From: Neisseriaceae bacterium ESL0693
GTDB taxonomy: Bacteria > Pseudomonadota > Gammaproteobacteria > Burkholderiales > Neisseriaceae
Direction: 5' to 3'
DNA: 64,000 nt
NCBI GenBank assembly: GCA_029433475.1
Contig: JAQTIE010000007.1
Coordinates: 124,001-188,000 of the forward strand
Shown here: positions 1 to 8,984 of the stretch, one piece after another
Layout of the letters: each line of letters begins with the position of its first letter
How positions within the stretch are numbered: the stretch's first letter is position 1
Notes under the pieces: model-generated
What the model was told of the DNA's origin: nothing
Database searches by the model: none
The model's input: only the letters and a program-made list of their open reading frames with translations
Translations under genes and position numbers: made by a program

Positions 1-512
1 GCACCCGCCATGGCAGTAGCACCCACCAATCCAATTGTGGCCGTAGTCAGGCTCAGAATAATGGAAGATTTAGCTTCCGGCAGAATAAAATAACGAATAA
101 TCTGCCAGTTACTGGCACCCATGGCTTGGGCAGCCTCAATAATCCCATGCGATACGCTTAATAATGAATTTTCAATCAATCGGGCAATATAAGGCGCAAT
201 ATATAAAACCAAAGGCACAATGGCTGCTCTGGTGCCAATGGAAGTACCTACCAATAGCCGGGTGAACGGAATAATTGCCACCAATAAAATAATAAATGGT
301 AGGGAGCGAACAATATTAATGATGGGATTCAGGATTTTATATAACCAGGGTTTTTGCCAGAAACTGCCCGGACGAGTGATCAGCAATAATATGCCTAGCA
401 ACAAACCAAGCAGTGAGCCGATGAAAAAAGACACACCCACCATGATCAAAGTCTGCTCTAAAGCCTGCCAGAATTGTTCAGTTGTTAACGAGGTATTAAA
501 CCAATGATTCAT
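1..512 (-). CDS. metI: Methionine ABC transporter permease MetI (3' end outside window)
   Basis: This is the inner-membrane permease of the D/L-methionine importer MetNIQ. It starts at ATG 512-510 and stays open to the left edge (170 codons), so the C-terminus is missing. The visible protein opens with a hydrophobic segment (about residues 20-45). It also carries the binding-protein-dependent permease (EAA) loop around 'EAAQAMGASNWQII', which contacts the ATPase. Its start overlaps the metN stop as ATGA, which indicates translational coupling. The substrate-binding protein MetQ would be expected next, outside the window. Family assignment is firm; substrate rests on the adjacent MetN with its NIL domain. 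Confidence 0.93.
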   Translation of the reverse strand, partial: MNHWFNTSLTTEQFWQALEQTLIMVGVSFFIGSLLGLLLGILLLITRPGSFWQKPWLYKILNPIINIVRSLPFIILLVAIIPFTRLLVGTSIGTRAAIVPLVLYIAPYIARLIENSLLSVSHGIIEAAQAMGASNWQIIRYFILPEAKSSIILSLTTATIGLVGATAMAG

Positions 513-1522
513 GCCACTTCCCTTTCAATACGCACGCCATTTTGCTTCAAAAATGACAACGCTTCTTCAATAGCATCATCTTCACCCGATATTTGTACGA
601 ACATGCTGCCCAGCACAACGCCACTGATTTCACGCATATTGCCGAATAAAATATTAATCTTCACCAACTGTTTCAATATAAGCTCATTAATAATGGGTTC
701 ACGAGCCGAGTCGCCGAGAAATTCCAGCCGATAGATATCATGTTGACACACCAAACTTTCTAAAATACGTTCCGGGATTTCAGCATTCAAAACGGTGCTG
801 ACAAATTTCTTGGTAGTATTGTGTTTGGGAGTAGAAAAAATCTCCAATACAGAACCTTGTTCTATCACCTGTCCTTGTTCCATTACGGCTACTTTATTGC
901 AAATGGAGCTGATCACTTCCATTTCATGGGTGACCAGTAATATGGTGATGTTTTGCTCATGATTAATCTGTTTCAGCAATTTTAATATAGACAATGTTGT
1001 CTGCGGGTCTAATGCCGATGTTGCCTCATCGCACAGCAAGATAGAAGGCTGGGTAATCAGCGCGCGCGCAATACCAACCCGCTGTTTTTGTCCACCTGAA
1101 AGCTGACCGGGATAGCTGTCTTTCTTGGCCTTTAAATCGATATAATCCAGCATGGCATCCACACGCTGTTCTATTTCAGTACGATCAACATTTTGCAAAA
1201 TCAGGGGCAGCGCAATGTTTTGCCCTACTGTTTTGGTTTCCAGCAAATTAAAATGCTGGAAAATCATGCCAATATTTTTTTTGTGTTTTCGCTGTTCTAC
1301 TGCACTTAACCGGTTAAGATTGATGCCATCAACCAATACTGTACCAGAGCTGGGTTTTTCCAATTGGTTGACCAGACGAATCAAAGTACTTTTACCCGCA
1401 CCACTCCAGCCGATCAGACCAAATATGTCACCTTGATCCACCGTCAGATTAATGTCTTTTAATGCATGTACCTGCTGTTTATTTTTAATATATGTTTTGT
1501 CTATATTCTCAAATTTAATCAT
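509..1522 (-). CDS. metN: Methionine ABC transporter ATP-binding protein MetN
   Basis: This is the cytoplasmic ATPase that powers methionine uptake through MetI. The 337-residue protein has Walker A GWSGAGKST (38-46), the Q-loop near residue 89, the ABC signature LSGGQKQR (141-148) and Walker B ILLCDEATSALD (161-172). The C-terminal 75 or so residues fit the NIL domain, which binds methionine and gives trans-inhibition. I chose ATG at 1522, preceded by a GGGA ribosome site, over an in-frame GTG at 1543. It is the first gene of metNI, and the 120 bp upstream holds no other gene. Confidence 0.95.
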   Translation of the reverse strand: MIKFENIDKTYIKNKQQVHALKDINLTVDQGDIFGLIGWSGAGKSTLIRLVNQLEKPSSGTVLVDGINLNRLSAVEQRKHKKNIGMIFQHFNLLETKTVGQNIALPLILQNVDRTEIEQRVDAMLDYIDLKAKKDSYPGQLSGGQKQRVGIARALITQPSILLCDEATSALDPQTTLSILKLLKQINHEQNITILLVTHEMEVISSICNKVAVMEQGQVIEQGSVLEIFSTPKHNTTKKFVSTVLNAEIPERILESLVCQHDIYRLEFLGDSAREPIINELILKQLVKINILFGNMREISGVVLGSMFVQISGEDDAIEEALSFLKQNGVRIEREVA

Positions 1523-1662
1523 GGTTTTCCCTAATTGACCCACCCAATGACTTATAGCATGACTTTGAGTTTATCGAAAGCAGGCAGTAAAATAAACTAT
1601 TTTATACATTTTCGCTACAATATGGATACAAAAGTGCTGAAGCAGATCAAAATTACTACCTG

Positions 1663-2442
1663 TTAACCGTTGTCATTTTCTCGCCAGTGCCAGCTGCGAC
1701 ACTGATTTTGCTCCCAGCATGCAGAAAATGCATCACTACTAAGCCAATGCCATTCAGCTTGTCGAGCCTCTTTTATGTCATCTTGCCATTGCTGATCAGC
1801 AATGGCTGGATGGCACATGATGATGGTTCGATCTTTTGCTTGTGTCAGCCATTGCCGCCATAATTCAGGTAAGGATATACCTTTAGGATTGAAATGATAA
1901 ATTCCACCAAAAGCGGCATTGTATAGCCACGGTTTCTTTAGCAGATATTGGTTTAAAGCCCGGCCACCCAGATGATAGATAATCTGAGCCTTTAAATCAT
2001 GCTGAATAGGATAGGTGTTGCGTATTCCTATTCCAGTACCGTAGCGCTTTTGAATTTCTTGTAGCAGCATTTGTCTGATTTGTGGAAATTGATGCACATG
2101 CTGGTGGCCATCCACGAATACAGGCTGTGCCTGTATTTTATCTTCAAAAGCATCAAGTTGCTGGCAAATCAATTGATGCAAATGCGGTTGTTTCCATCCA
2201 TGCAAGTAAGAACGGAGTAAAACCGTTTTTAAATTGCCTGTATCAGTAAAAGCTGTTAAATCAAAATGTAAACCTATTTCAATGCCCTGTTGCTGTAAAA
2301 ATCGCACTTCATCATGCTGAATGCGGCCAAGGCTCATGAAACTGGTTGCATGAATCCGCCGCATTTGTGCCAAAGACACCACCGCCTGATTAACCGCATC
2401 AGACAAACCCAAGTCATCAACATTAATCATCACCCGCTTCAT
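1663..2442 (-). CDS. ChbG/YdjC-family carbohydrate deacetylase, NaxD/LgmC-like
   Basis: This is a metal-dependent deacetylase of the ChbG/HpnK (YdjC) family, 259 residues. Visible motifs are the N-terminal VDDLG (8-12), H59 in GLHFD, and DGHQHVH (111-117), which supply metal and catalytic ligands in the family. Members NaxD (Francisella) and LgmC (Bordetella) remove the N-acetyl group from an undecaprenyl-phosphate-linked hexosamine before its transfer to lipid A. The start overlaps the stop of the GtrA gene by 4 bp, so it is coupled to that gene. With the upstream GT2 and ArnT-type genes, this suggests the same role here. Substrate is inferred from context only; an HpnK or chitooligosaccharide deacetylase is the alternative. 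Confidence 0.75.
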   Translation of the reverse strand: MKRVMINVDDLGLSDAVNQAVVSLAQMRRIHATSFMSLGRIQHDEVRFLQQQGIEIGLHFDLTAFTDTGNLKTVLLRSYLHGWKQPHLHQLICQQLDAFEDKIQAQPVFVDGHQHVHQFPQIRQMLLQEIQKRYGTGIGIRNTYPIQHDLKAQIIYHLGGRALNQYLLKKPWLYNAAFGGIYHFNPKGISLPELWRQWLTQAKDRTIIMCHPAIADQQWQDDIKEARQAEWHWLSSDAFSACWEQNQCRSWHWRENDNG

Positions 2443-2858
2443 GCTGAATCCTTGCCATGAAATGCCCAGAATTTACCCATTAAAAATGTTAGCAGGGTGA
2501 CCAATAACGTAACCACCAGCCATGTCCATAAATACTGCTGCTGCCCGAATAAATGCAGGCCCCAGAGAAACAATAACTGATTCAAACAAAATCCGATGAT
2601 GGCACTGCATAACCAACGCCACAATGCCTGATGCCAGATTTGTGTGGTCGCTTGAAATGTCAGCCGATAATGGCCGGCAAAACTGACCAGAAAAGCCAAC
2701 ATAAACGCCAGTATATTGGCGTATTTCGGCAAGATGTGCATAAACCGGACCGCAATAAATAAACAGGTCAGATGCGTGCCTGCCGCCAAAGCGCCGACCA
2801 CGACAAACCAGAGGGTTTCGCTGGGCAATACTAGGGTTTTGAATCGCGACTGTCCCAT
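2439..2858 (-). CDS. GtrA-family membrane protein, putative polyprenyl-phosphate sugar flippase
   Basis: A 139-residue polytopic protein with four hydrophobic segments and the GtrA-like start 'LWFVVVGALAAG'. GtrA proteins are thought to flip undecaprenyl-phosphate sugars across the inner membrane. It overlaps the upstream GT2 gene by 28 bp and the downstream deacetylase by 4 bp, so the three form one tightly packed transcription unit. Its partner GT2 enzyme would load the lipid carrier on the cytoplasmic side. The family call is good; the transported sugar is unknown. Confidence 0.8.
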   Translation of the reverse strand: MGQSRFKTLVLPSETLWFVVVGALAAGTHLTCLFIAVRFMHILPKYANILAFMLAFLVSFAGHYRLTFQATTQIWHQALWRWLCSAIIGFCLNQLLFLWGLHLFGQQQYLWTWLVVTLLVTLLTFLMGKFWAFHGKDSA

Positions 2859-3802
2859 ACCTTGTCTACCAGATAAAGCGGTCTTTGTTTGACTTCTTCA
2901 TAAATCCGACCAATATATTCACCGATTAATCCCAGACAAATCAGCTGAATGCCGGCAGAAAACATAATTCCGGCGGCCAGTGTTGCCCATCCGGCCAGAT
3001 CTTTACCAAAAAACAAAGTATCGCCTACGATGAGTGCGCCATAAATCAAGGCCATGAAAGAAACCAGCAATCCCATGCGCGAGATCCAGCGCAATGGCCG
3101 CTGTGAAAAAGAAGTGATACCGACTAAAGCCAATTCAAACAGACTGAAATAGTTAAATTTACTGCTGCCAGCCTGTCGTGGCGGTGCCTGAAAAGGCACA
3201 TATAAGGTTGGAAAACCAACCCAGGCATACAACCCTTTCATAAAGCGCTGACGTTCAGGCAATTGCAATAAAGCATCAGCGACTTTACGTCGCATGATTC
3301 GAAAGTCCCCCGCATTGGGCTTTAATTCATAGCGGTTGGTATCTTGCATAAAATAATAAAACCCGCGTTTAAACCAGCGCAGTAAAAAACTTTCATGATC
3401 ACGTGAGGCTTGTACAGCCGCCACCACATCGACTGAATTGGTATTGATCAGGGTCAGCATTTGTGCCAATACTTCAATCGGATGTTGGCCATCTGCGTCC
3501 ATCATGGCAATCAATTCCCCTCTTGCGTGCGCAAGACCTGCACTGAGTGCCGCTTCTTTGCCAAAATTGCGTGAAAAGCGAATCAATTGCAAGGCAGTAT
3601 TGTCTGGCCGTTGTGATAGGTGCTGCTGATATAATGCGGACAGATCATGCTGGCTACCATCATCCACCAGAATAACTTCACAGGCTGAACTTTGTCTGGC
3701 GGTAAATTCAAATAATTGCGGCAGAAACTGATCAACTGCCTGAGCATCATTATAGACAGGTAAAATAATGCTCAAACCCACGGCTTCGATTTTTGTATTC
3801 AT
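2831..3802 (-). CDS. GT2-family polyprenyl-phosphate glycosyltransferase (GtrB/ArnC/FlmF2-like)
   Basis: This enzyme transfers a sugar from a nucleotide donor to undecaprenyl phosphate at the inner membrane. The 323-residue protein has an N-terminal GT-A fold with VDDGS (46-50) and the DAD metal motif (102-104, in MMDADGQHP). Two C-terminal membrane segments follow (about 240-300), as in ArnC, GtrB and DPM1-type enzymes. It is the first gene of the GT2-GtrA-deacetylase unit and lies just downstream of the ArnT-like gene on the same strand. In Francisella FlmF2 and Bordetella LgmA the product is undecaprenyl-phosphate N-acetylhexosamine. The donor sugar here cannot be read from sequence. Confidence 0.85.
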   Translation of the reverse strand: MNTKIEAVGLSIILPVYNDAQAVDQFLPQLFEFTARQSSACEVILVDDGSQHDLSALYQQHLSQRPDNTALQLIRFSRNFGKEAALSAGLAHARGELIAMMDADGQHPIEVLAQMLTLINTNSVDVVAAVQASRDHESFLLRWFKRGFYYFMQDTNRYELKPNAGDFRIMRRKVADALLQLPERQRFMKGLYAWVGFPTLYVPFQAPPRQAGSSKFNYFSLFELALVGITSFSQRPLRWISRMGLLVSFMALIYGALIVGDTLFFGKDLAGWATLAAGIMFSAGIQLICLGLIGEYIGRIYEEVKQRPLYLVDKVWDSRDSKP

Positions 3803-3870
3803 GTCTATACTTTAAAATAGCTTAAATGATCTATTCATTGATAACAAATCATTAAAATTTAAATCTAGCT

Positions 3871-5361
3871 TTATTTATTCACACAGCTGACAGGAATATA
3901 CGCCTGCCATTGGACTTGTAACGGCTCACGGCCAGGCATTTTATTCCACGGAATAAACCAGGTACCTTGACGCAATACCAACTGTTTATCCTGTGCCAGT
4001 TGATCTAACCAGGGTGTGGCTGGTTGTTCACCTTGTGGCCAGATAGCCAGCGTTCCATACTGATGTAACCGTTCATGATTCATCCAGGGCGAATAGGCAG
4101 CATTACCCGATACCATCACCGATGGAGCCCATTGTGAATAAGAGGCTGCCAATAACACAATCCAATCTGAACCCGTAATGCTATCCAGTCTGCAATGGCT
4201 TAATTGCTGCCATTGCTGATCTGTCTTTCTGGCTAGCTCGGTTTGTGGCCAATCCATTCTGGAGGGCTTGTGTTTCATGCGGGCACCAAATCCGATATAA
4301 ACCGCCATCAGTACAGTAATAATCAAAGCCCAGATAGACACGCCTTTAATCAGGGATTTGAATTTATACTGAAAGACTGTTTCAGGAATCATCATGGCCA
4401 CAATTAAACCCGATAACCCCCACATAGGCATACCCCACATATCGCGCAGGCCAATATTAAAGAGTAAGCCGGCCATTACCAATAGTGATACAGGCATTAA
4501 CCCCAGAAACCATAAGAAAAACCAGTTTTCTTTTTCAATTGAGGTGTCTGCTACTGGCCGCCACAGTCGTGTCCGGGTACATAATAAAATAAGCAACAGG
4601 GGTAAATGATTAATGATTTGTGTCCCCAGAAAACCCAGCGCAGCCCAACGGCCATGCTTACTTTGATCCTGCAAAGATCGCTCTTGGGCATAAGTAAAAG
4701 GCAGCCAGTCATGATGCCATAGCCAGACAACATTAGGTATAAAGATACAAATGGCCAGTAATAAAGCCAGCCAGGGTTTAGGCGTTAACCACAGCTTGCG
4801 GTAAGGTGTAATCAAGGAATACGCCACCATAACCACCAATAGCACCGCAACGGAGTATTTTATCAACATGCCGGCGCCGGCCAGTATCCCGAAAAGTATC
4901 CAGTATGACCAGTGATTTTTACGGGTAGCCAGATAAAAAGTATAGACAAGCCCGAGCCAGACAGGCATTTGTGCTACGTTATGATTAAATTCCAGCGAAG
5001 GCCAGGTATAATAGAAAATGGCCAGTAAAAATAAGGCACCTACAAAAGCCCGTTGACGACTCATGAGGTGTTTACCCAGTGCATAAGCCAGCCATAAACT
5101 GAGCGCAATCGTACATTGGCTCAGTAGATAAGGGCCAATATGACCAAACACTGTGTAAAAAGAATACAAGACCCAGCTTGATAAAGGCGGATGTTTATAA
5201 TAACCCCATTGCCACTCTCTTCCCCAATAAATACCTTCCGGCACATCCAGAGGGTAGCTGCCCGACAATAAAAACGGCAGCAGAACCCACAAGACAAAAT
5301 AGAGCATCAGCCACAAAGGCAGCCTGATGGGTGATGAGGAGGAATGCTGTGTTGGCAACAT
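3871..5361 (-). CDS. ArnT/FlmK-like membrane glycosyltransferase (GT39/83 type)
   Basis: A 496-residue multi-spanning membrane protein of the dolichyl-phosphate-mannose-type transferase superfamily. An acidic first periplasmic loop ('YPLDVPEGIYWGREW') holds the catalytic carboxylates, followed by the 'KHPPLSSWVL' segment typical of PMT_2 proteins. About ten hydrophobic segments precede a soluble periplasmic C-terminal part. Such enzymes move a sugar from a polyprenyl-phosphate carrier to lipid A or another envelope acceptor. About 70 bp separates it from the downstream GT2-GtrA-deacetylase unit, so it is the likely final transferase of that pathway. The acceptor is not determinable here. Confidence 0.75.
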   Translation of the reverse strand: MLPTQHSSSSPIRLPLWLMLYFVLWVLLPFLLSGSYPLDVPEGIYWGREWQWGYYKHPPLSSWVLYSFYTVFGHIGPYLLSQCTIALSLWLAYALGKHLMSRQRAFVGALFLLAIFYYTWPSLEFNHNVAQMPVWLGLVYTFYLATRKNHWSYWILFGILAGAGMLIKYSVAVLLVVMVAYSLITPYRKLWLTPKPWLALLLAICIFIPNVVWLWHHDWLPFTYAQERSLQDQSKHGRWAALGFLGTQIINHLPLLLILLCTRTRLWRPVADTSIEKENWFFLWFLGLMPVSLLVMAGLLFNIGLRDMWGMPMWGLSGLIVAMMIPETVFQYKFKSLIKGVSIWALIITVLMAVYIGFGARMKHKPSRMDWPQTELARKTDQQWQQLSHCRLDSITGSDWIVLLAASYSQWAPSVMVSGNAAYSPWMNHERLHQYGTLAIWPQGEQPATPWLDQLAQDKQLVLRQGTWFIPWNKMPGREPLQVQWQAYIPVSCVNK

Positions 5362-5481
5362 AATGATTTTTATTACTCAGAATGATTAAGTTAATTAAGC
5401 CGCAATAACCAAGCCAGTGTCCCGTCAGAATACCTACCCTAGTTTATGCTGAGCCTGATCTATTGGGCAGCAACAGGATAA

Positions 5482-6132
5482 TTATTGCACCTGAAATTGT
5501 GCTACAATCTGATCAGCCCATAACAATTCAAGTTTGTCACCGGATTGTAATTGCGCCACACCGGCAGGCGTGCCGGTATAAATCAGATCACCCGCCGCCA
5601 GACCATATACCCTGGATAAATAAGAGATGATATGAGCAACGGTAAACATCATGTCGGCAGTATACCCATGTTGGCGTAATTGTCCATTCACCCTTAATCC
5701 AAAATATTGCGACTGAATATCAACTACTTGATCTGAATCAATAAAATCAGACACACAGGCTGATGTGCGAAAACCTTTGGCTTTAGTCCAGGGTAAGCCT
5801 TTTTGCTTACACTGACTTTGTACATCGCGTGCCGTTAAATCAAGACCCACTGCATAGCCGCCAACATAATCCAATGCCTCCTGCTCTTTTACACATTCAG
5901 CATTTCGATCAATATAAACCACCAATTCACATTCATGCTGAACATCCATACTGTAGTCTGGCAGAATAATAGGAGTTTCTGTTAGCGATAACGCCGAAGT
6001 CGGTTTTAGAAAAACCACCGGTTCTTCAGGCGTGGCATTATGCAATTCTTTAATATGTTCCGTATAATTGCGGCCAATACAAAAAATATTCCCTACCGCC
6101 CTATCCTGATTATTCAGTTTAATTGTTTTCAT
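5482..6132 (-). CDS. Fumarylacetoacetate hydrolase (FAH) family protein, YcgM-like
   Basis: A 216-residue single-domain FAH-family enzyme. The core fold is visible from 'IFCIGRNYTEHIKEL' at the N-terminus, through 'HECELVVYI' (metal-binding glutamates), to the C-terminal 'YTGTPAGVAQLQSGDKLE'. Relatives act on acylpyruvates, oxaloacetate or similar 2,4-diketo acids, using Mg or Mn. It starts 22 bp after the radA stop on the same strand, so it is probably co-transcribed with radA. Substrate is unknown; acylpyruvase or oxaloacetate decarboxylase are possible. Confidence 0.85.
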   Translation of the reverse strand: MKTIKLNNQDRAVGNIFCIGRNYTEHIKELHNATPEEPVVFLKPTSALSLTETPIILPDYSMDVQHECELVVYIDRNAECVKEQEALDYVGGYAVGLDLTARDVQSQCKQKGLPWTKAKGFRTSACVSDFIDSDQVVDIQSQYFGLRVNGQLRQHGYTADMMFTVAHIISYLSRVYGLAAGDLIYTGTPAGVAQLQSGDKLELLWADQIVAQFQVQ

Positions 6133-6154
6133 GTTTATTCCTGTTTACTGTATT

Positions 6155-7528
6155 TTATGAATCTTGCCGGATTGCATCCACCCCTTCCTGTACGGAAGAG
6201 ACACCGATAATGGTCAGATTGGGGAAATCCTCAGTTTTACGCGGGCAATTAGCCAGTGGCACAATTGCATGTGTAAATCCCAGTTTTTCTGCCTCGCGTA
6301 ACCGTTCCTGCCCTCGGGGAACCGGCCGGATTTCTCCAGACAACCCGACCTCTCCGAAAACCACCAGTTTCTCTGGCAATGGCCGATTACGATAGCTGGA
6401 CAGCATGGCCAAAATAACGGCCAGATCTGCCGCCGGCTCACTGATTTTGACACCGCCCACGGCATTTAGAAAAACATCCTGATCAAAGCAGGCAATGCCT
6501 GCATGTCGATTCAATACTGCCAGCAGCATAGCCAATCGTTCCTGCGCCAGACCCACCGTTAACCGCTTGGGTGCAAATCCATGCGCATCATCAACCAATG
6601 CCTGTATTTCCACCAGCAACGGGCGAGAACCTTCCTGTGTCACCAGAACACAGGCACCCGGAACATCATCCCGATAGCTGGAGAGAAATATTGCAGATGG
6701 ATTGGAAACACCTTTCAATCCACGCTCGGTCATGGCAAAAACCCCCAATTCATTGGCGGCACCGAACCGGTTTTTAATCGCGCGAATCATGCGATAGCTG
6801 GAATGAGTATCCCCTTCAAAATACAATACCGTATCTACCATGTGTTCCAATACCCGCGGGCCGGCAATAGCACCGTCTTTGGTCACATGACCCACCAGTA
6901 GCATACTGATGCCATGTTGTTTGGCCAGACGGGTTAATTGGGCAGCACATTCGCGCACCTGTGAAACGGAGCCGGGTGCTGAAGTAATATTTTCAGAATA
7001 CATGGTCTGAATCGAATCAATCACCACTACCCTCGGTTTGTGTTGTATCAAGGCTGAACTGATGGCTTCAATTCTGATTTCAGCCAGTAGCTGCACTTTA
7101 TCGGCTCGAACATTTAACCGCTGTGCGCGTAAAGCCACCTGTTGCGCGGATTCCTCTCCGGACACATACAAAACAGGTTCATCTTCCGCCATCTGTGCAA
7201 TGGTTTGTAACAATAATGTCGATTTACCGATGCCCGGATCGCCACCCAGTAAAATAACGGCACCTTCTACCAGTCCGCCTCCCAGCACACGATCAAGCTC
7301 TGCAGAACCGGTAGGCAACCGAGCTACTTCAACCGCACTGACTTCAGATAAATTCTGTATTTGCGATACAGTAGACGCCCAAGACTGAAACCGTGGACTA
7401 TGGTTTGAGGGCGATACAACACTTTCTTCCAAAGTGTTCCATTCGTTACAACCCGAGCAGCGTCCCTGCCATTTGGGTGAAATCGCGCCGCAGACGCGGC
7501 ATTGATATTGTGTCTTGTTTTTAGCCAT
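6155..7528 (-). CDS. radA: DNA repair protein RadA
   Basis: RadA is a RecA-like ATPase and branch-migration helicase that processes recombination intermediates. The 457 residues show the N-terminal four-cysteine zinc finger (C10, C13, C24, C27), Walker A GGDPGIGKST (95-104), Walker B VVVID (167-171) and the RadA-specific KNRFG motif (252-256). The C-terminal part is the Lon-protease-like domain. It lies divergent from radC across a 276 bp AT-rich spacer, so two recombination genes share an intergenic promoter region. Start and length match the family. Confidence 0.96.
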   Translation of the reverse strand: MAKNKTQYQCRVCGAISPKWQGRCSGCNEWNTLEESVVSPSNHSPRFQSWASTVSQIQNLSEVSAVEVARLPTGSAELDRVLGGGLVEGAVILLGGDPGIGKSTLLLQTIAQMAEDEPVLYVSGEESAQQVALRAQRLNVRADKVQLLAEIRIEAISSALIQHKPRVVVIDSIQTMYSENITSAPGSVSQVRECAAQLTRLAKQHGISMLLVGHVTKDGAIAGPRVLEHMVDTVLYFEGDTHSSYRMIRAIKNRFGAANELGVFAMTERGLKGVSNPSAIFLSSYRDDVPGACVLVTQEGSRPLLVEIQALVDDAHGFAPKRLTVGLAQERLAMLLAVLNRHAGIACFDQDVFLNAVGGVKISEPAADLAVILAMLSSYRNRPLPEKLVVFGEVGLSGEIRPVPRGQERLREAEKLGFTHAIVPLANCPRKTEDFPNLTIIGVSSVQEGVDAIRQDS

Positions 7529-7804
7529 TATCCATTCATTTTAATAAAACCATAATATATTAAACTATTTTTATTACTTAATGATTACAGCACATCCTGA
7601 AAATTCTATTGACATGTTTACTTTTTAATGACAATTATGTAATATGATTACATTGATGCTATCTATTTAACTCAATGAATAAATTGATGATAAATTAATG
7701 AATATACAAATGATTAAATTATTGAATACCGAAACATCATCACAGAAATAAAGATGTGACAAGTCTACCCATAAAACCCTATTATTTCAAGAAACCATGA
7801 TTTT
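7529..7804. promoter_or_regulatory. Divergent radA/radC intergenic region
   Basis: A 276 bp, very AT-rich spacer between two genes read away from each other. It has no convincing reading frame. It must contain promoters for both directions, but no boxes stand out clearly enough to place. Confidence 0.5.
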
Positions 7805-8479
7805 ATGAGTATTAAAGATTGGCCTGAAACAGACCGCCCGCGGGAAAAATTAAGGCGTCTGGGCTCAGGCGCATTAAACGATACAGAATTATTGGCTATA
7901 TTATTACGCACCGGCATTAAAGGCATCAGCGCAGTTGATCTGGCTCGCCAGCTCATCAAGGAAATGGGCAGCTTAAGAAATGTGCTTAATGCTGATTCAG
8001 AGACTTTATGTCAGCACAAAGGCATGGGATTGGCCAGTTATGCCCAGTTTGCAGTGATTCGTGAAATCAGCCAGCGCATGCTGGCGGAAGAAATAGCACA
8101 AGGCCCCGTTTTTAATAGTCCTGACCGGGTATCCTCATTTTTGCGTCTGCGCATCGGACATGAACCGGTAGAAGTATGTCTGGCCTTGTTACTGAATCAG
8201 CGCCATGAATTATTGCATACGGTAGAACTGGCACGCGGTACCGTCAATGAAAATACGGTTTATATCCGCCAGATAGCGGCCACTGCATTGGAACACCATG
8301 CTGCGGCTATTATTCTGGCGCATAATCATCCGGGACAAAGCTGCAAACCTTCTGAAGCAGACAAAATATTTACTGATAAACTGAAACAGGCACTGGAAGT
8401 ACTGAATATCCATTTACTGGATCATTTTATTGTTACCCAGAAATCCACTACTTCGATGATGGCTTTAGGATTAATATAA
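7805..8479 (+). CDS. radC: RadC family protein (JAB/MPN domain)
   Basis: A 224-residue RadC protein: an N-terminal helix-hairpin-helix region (residues 1-80) and a C-terminal MPN/JAB metalloprotease-like domain. The metal motif is HNHPG at 173-177 with D186. Most RadC proteins read HNHPSG; here it is HNHPGQS, with the histidines and aspartate kept. Despite the name, a role in DNA repair is not settled for the family. It is read away from radA. The ATG at 7805 begins 'MSIKDWPETDRPREKL', the usual RadC N-terminus. Confidence 0.93.
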   Translation: MSIKDWPETDRPREKLRRLGSGALNDTELLAILLRTGIKGISAVDLARQLIKEMGSLRNVLNADSETLCQHKGMGLASYAQFAVIREISQRMLAEEIAQGPVFNSPDRVSSFLRLRIGHEPVEVCLALLLNQRHELLHTVELARGTVNENTVYIRQIAATALEHHAAAIILAHNHPGQSCKPSEADKIFTDKLKQALEVLNIHLLDHFIVTQKSTTSMMALGLI

Positions 8480-8595
8480 TGGATTCAGATGAATTAATTT
8501 AAAAAATGGGGAACAAGCTAGAAAAAAATGGCTGTGCCAATTACAATAGAGGGCTTTAAAGCATTTAATGCCCTCTCAACCAACTGGAGTTTTCC

Positions 8596-8895
8596 ATGAT
8601 TGATTTCGCTTATGCAGCTGACGCTGGCGGTACCTCAAGCACCCTCATGCAGTTTTTGCCTATTCTTCTTATTTTAGTGGTTTTCTATTTTCTGATTATG
8701 CGTCCGCAGCAAGCGAAAATGAAAAAGCACCAGCAAATGATTGCCGAACTGAAAAAAGGCGATAAAGTCATTACCAGTTCAGGTATAGCCGGTAAAATAA
8801 CCAAAGTGGGAGAACAATTCTTCACAGTGGAAATCGCCCCTAATGTTGAAGTAGAATTTGAGCGCAATGCAATCAGCGGTAAAATTCAGAATTAA
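8596..8895 (+). CDS. yajC: Preprotein translocase subunit YajC
   Basis: YajC associates with SecDF at the inner membrane. The 99 residues hold one membrane segment (about 18-37), then the conserved 'MRPQQAKMKKH' stretch and a small cytoplasmic domain ('KKGDKVITSSGIAGKI'). It heads the yajC-secD-secF cluster. A strong hairpin with a T-run lies just after it (8909-8940), so secD may be transcribed partly by read-through or from its own promoter. Confidence 0.95.
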   Translation: MIDFAYAADAGGTSSTLMQFLPILLILVVFYFLIMRPQQAKMKKHQQMIAELKKGDKVITSSGIAGKITKVGEQFFTVEIAPNVEVEFERNAISGKIQN

Positions 8896-8908
8896 TATTT
8901 CCAGTATA

Positions 8909-8940
8909 GCCGCAACTATAGGTTGCGGCCTTTATTTTTT
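8909..8940 (+). terminator. Terminator between yajC and secD
   Basis: An 8 bp stem GCCGCAAC/GTTGCGGC (8909-8916, 8922-8929) with a 5-base loop, followed by CTTTATTTTTT. Its placement inside the yajC-secD unit suggests attenuation of secDF. Confidence 0.8.
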
Positions 8941-8984
8941 ATCAAACAGTTGAGAGACAGCAGTCTGAGTATAAGGCAGCTCTT

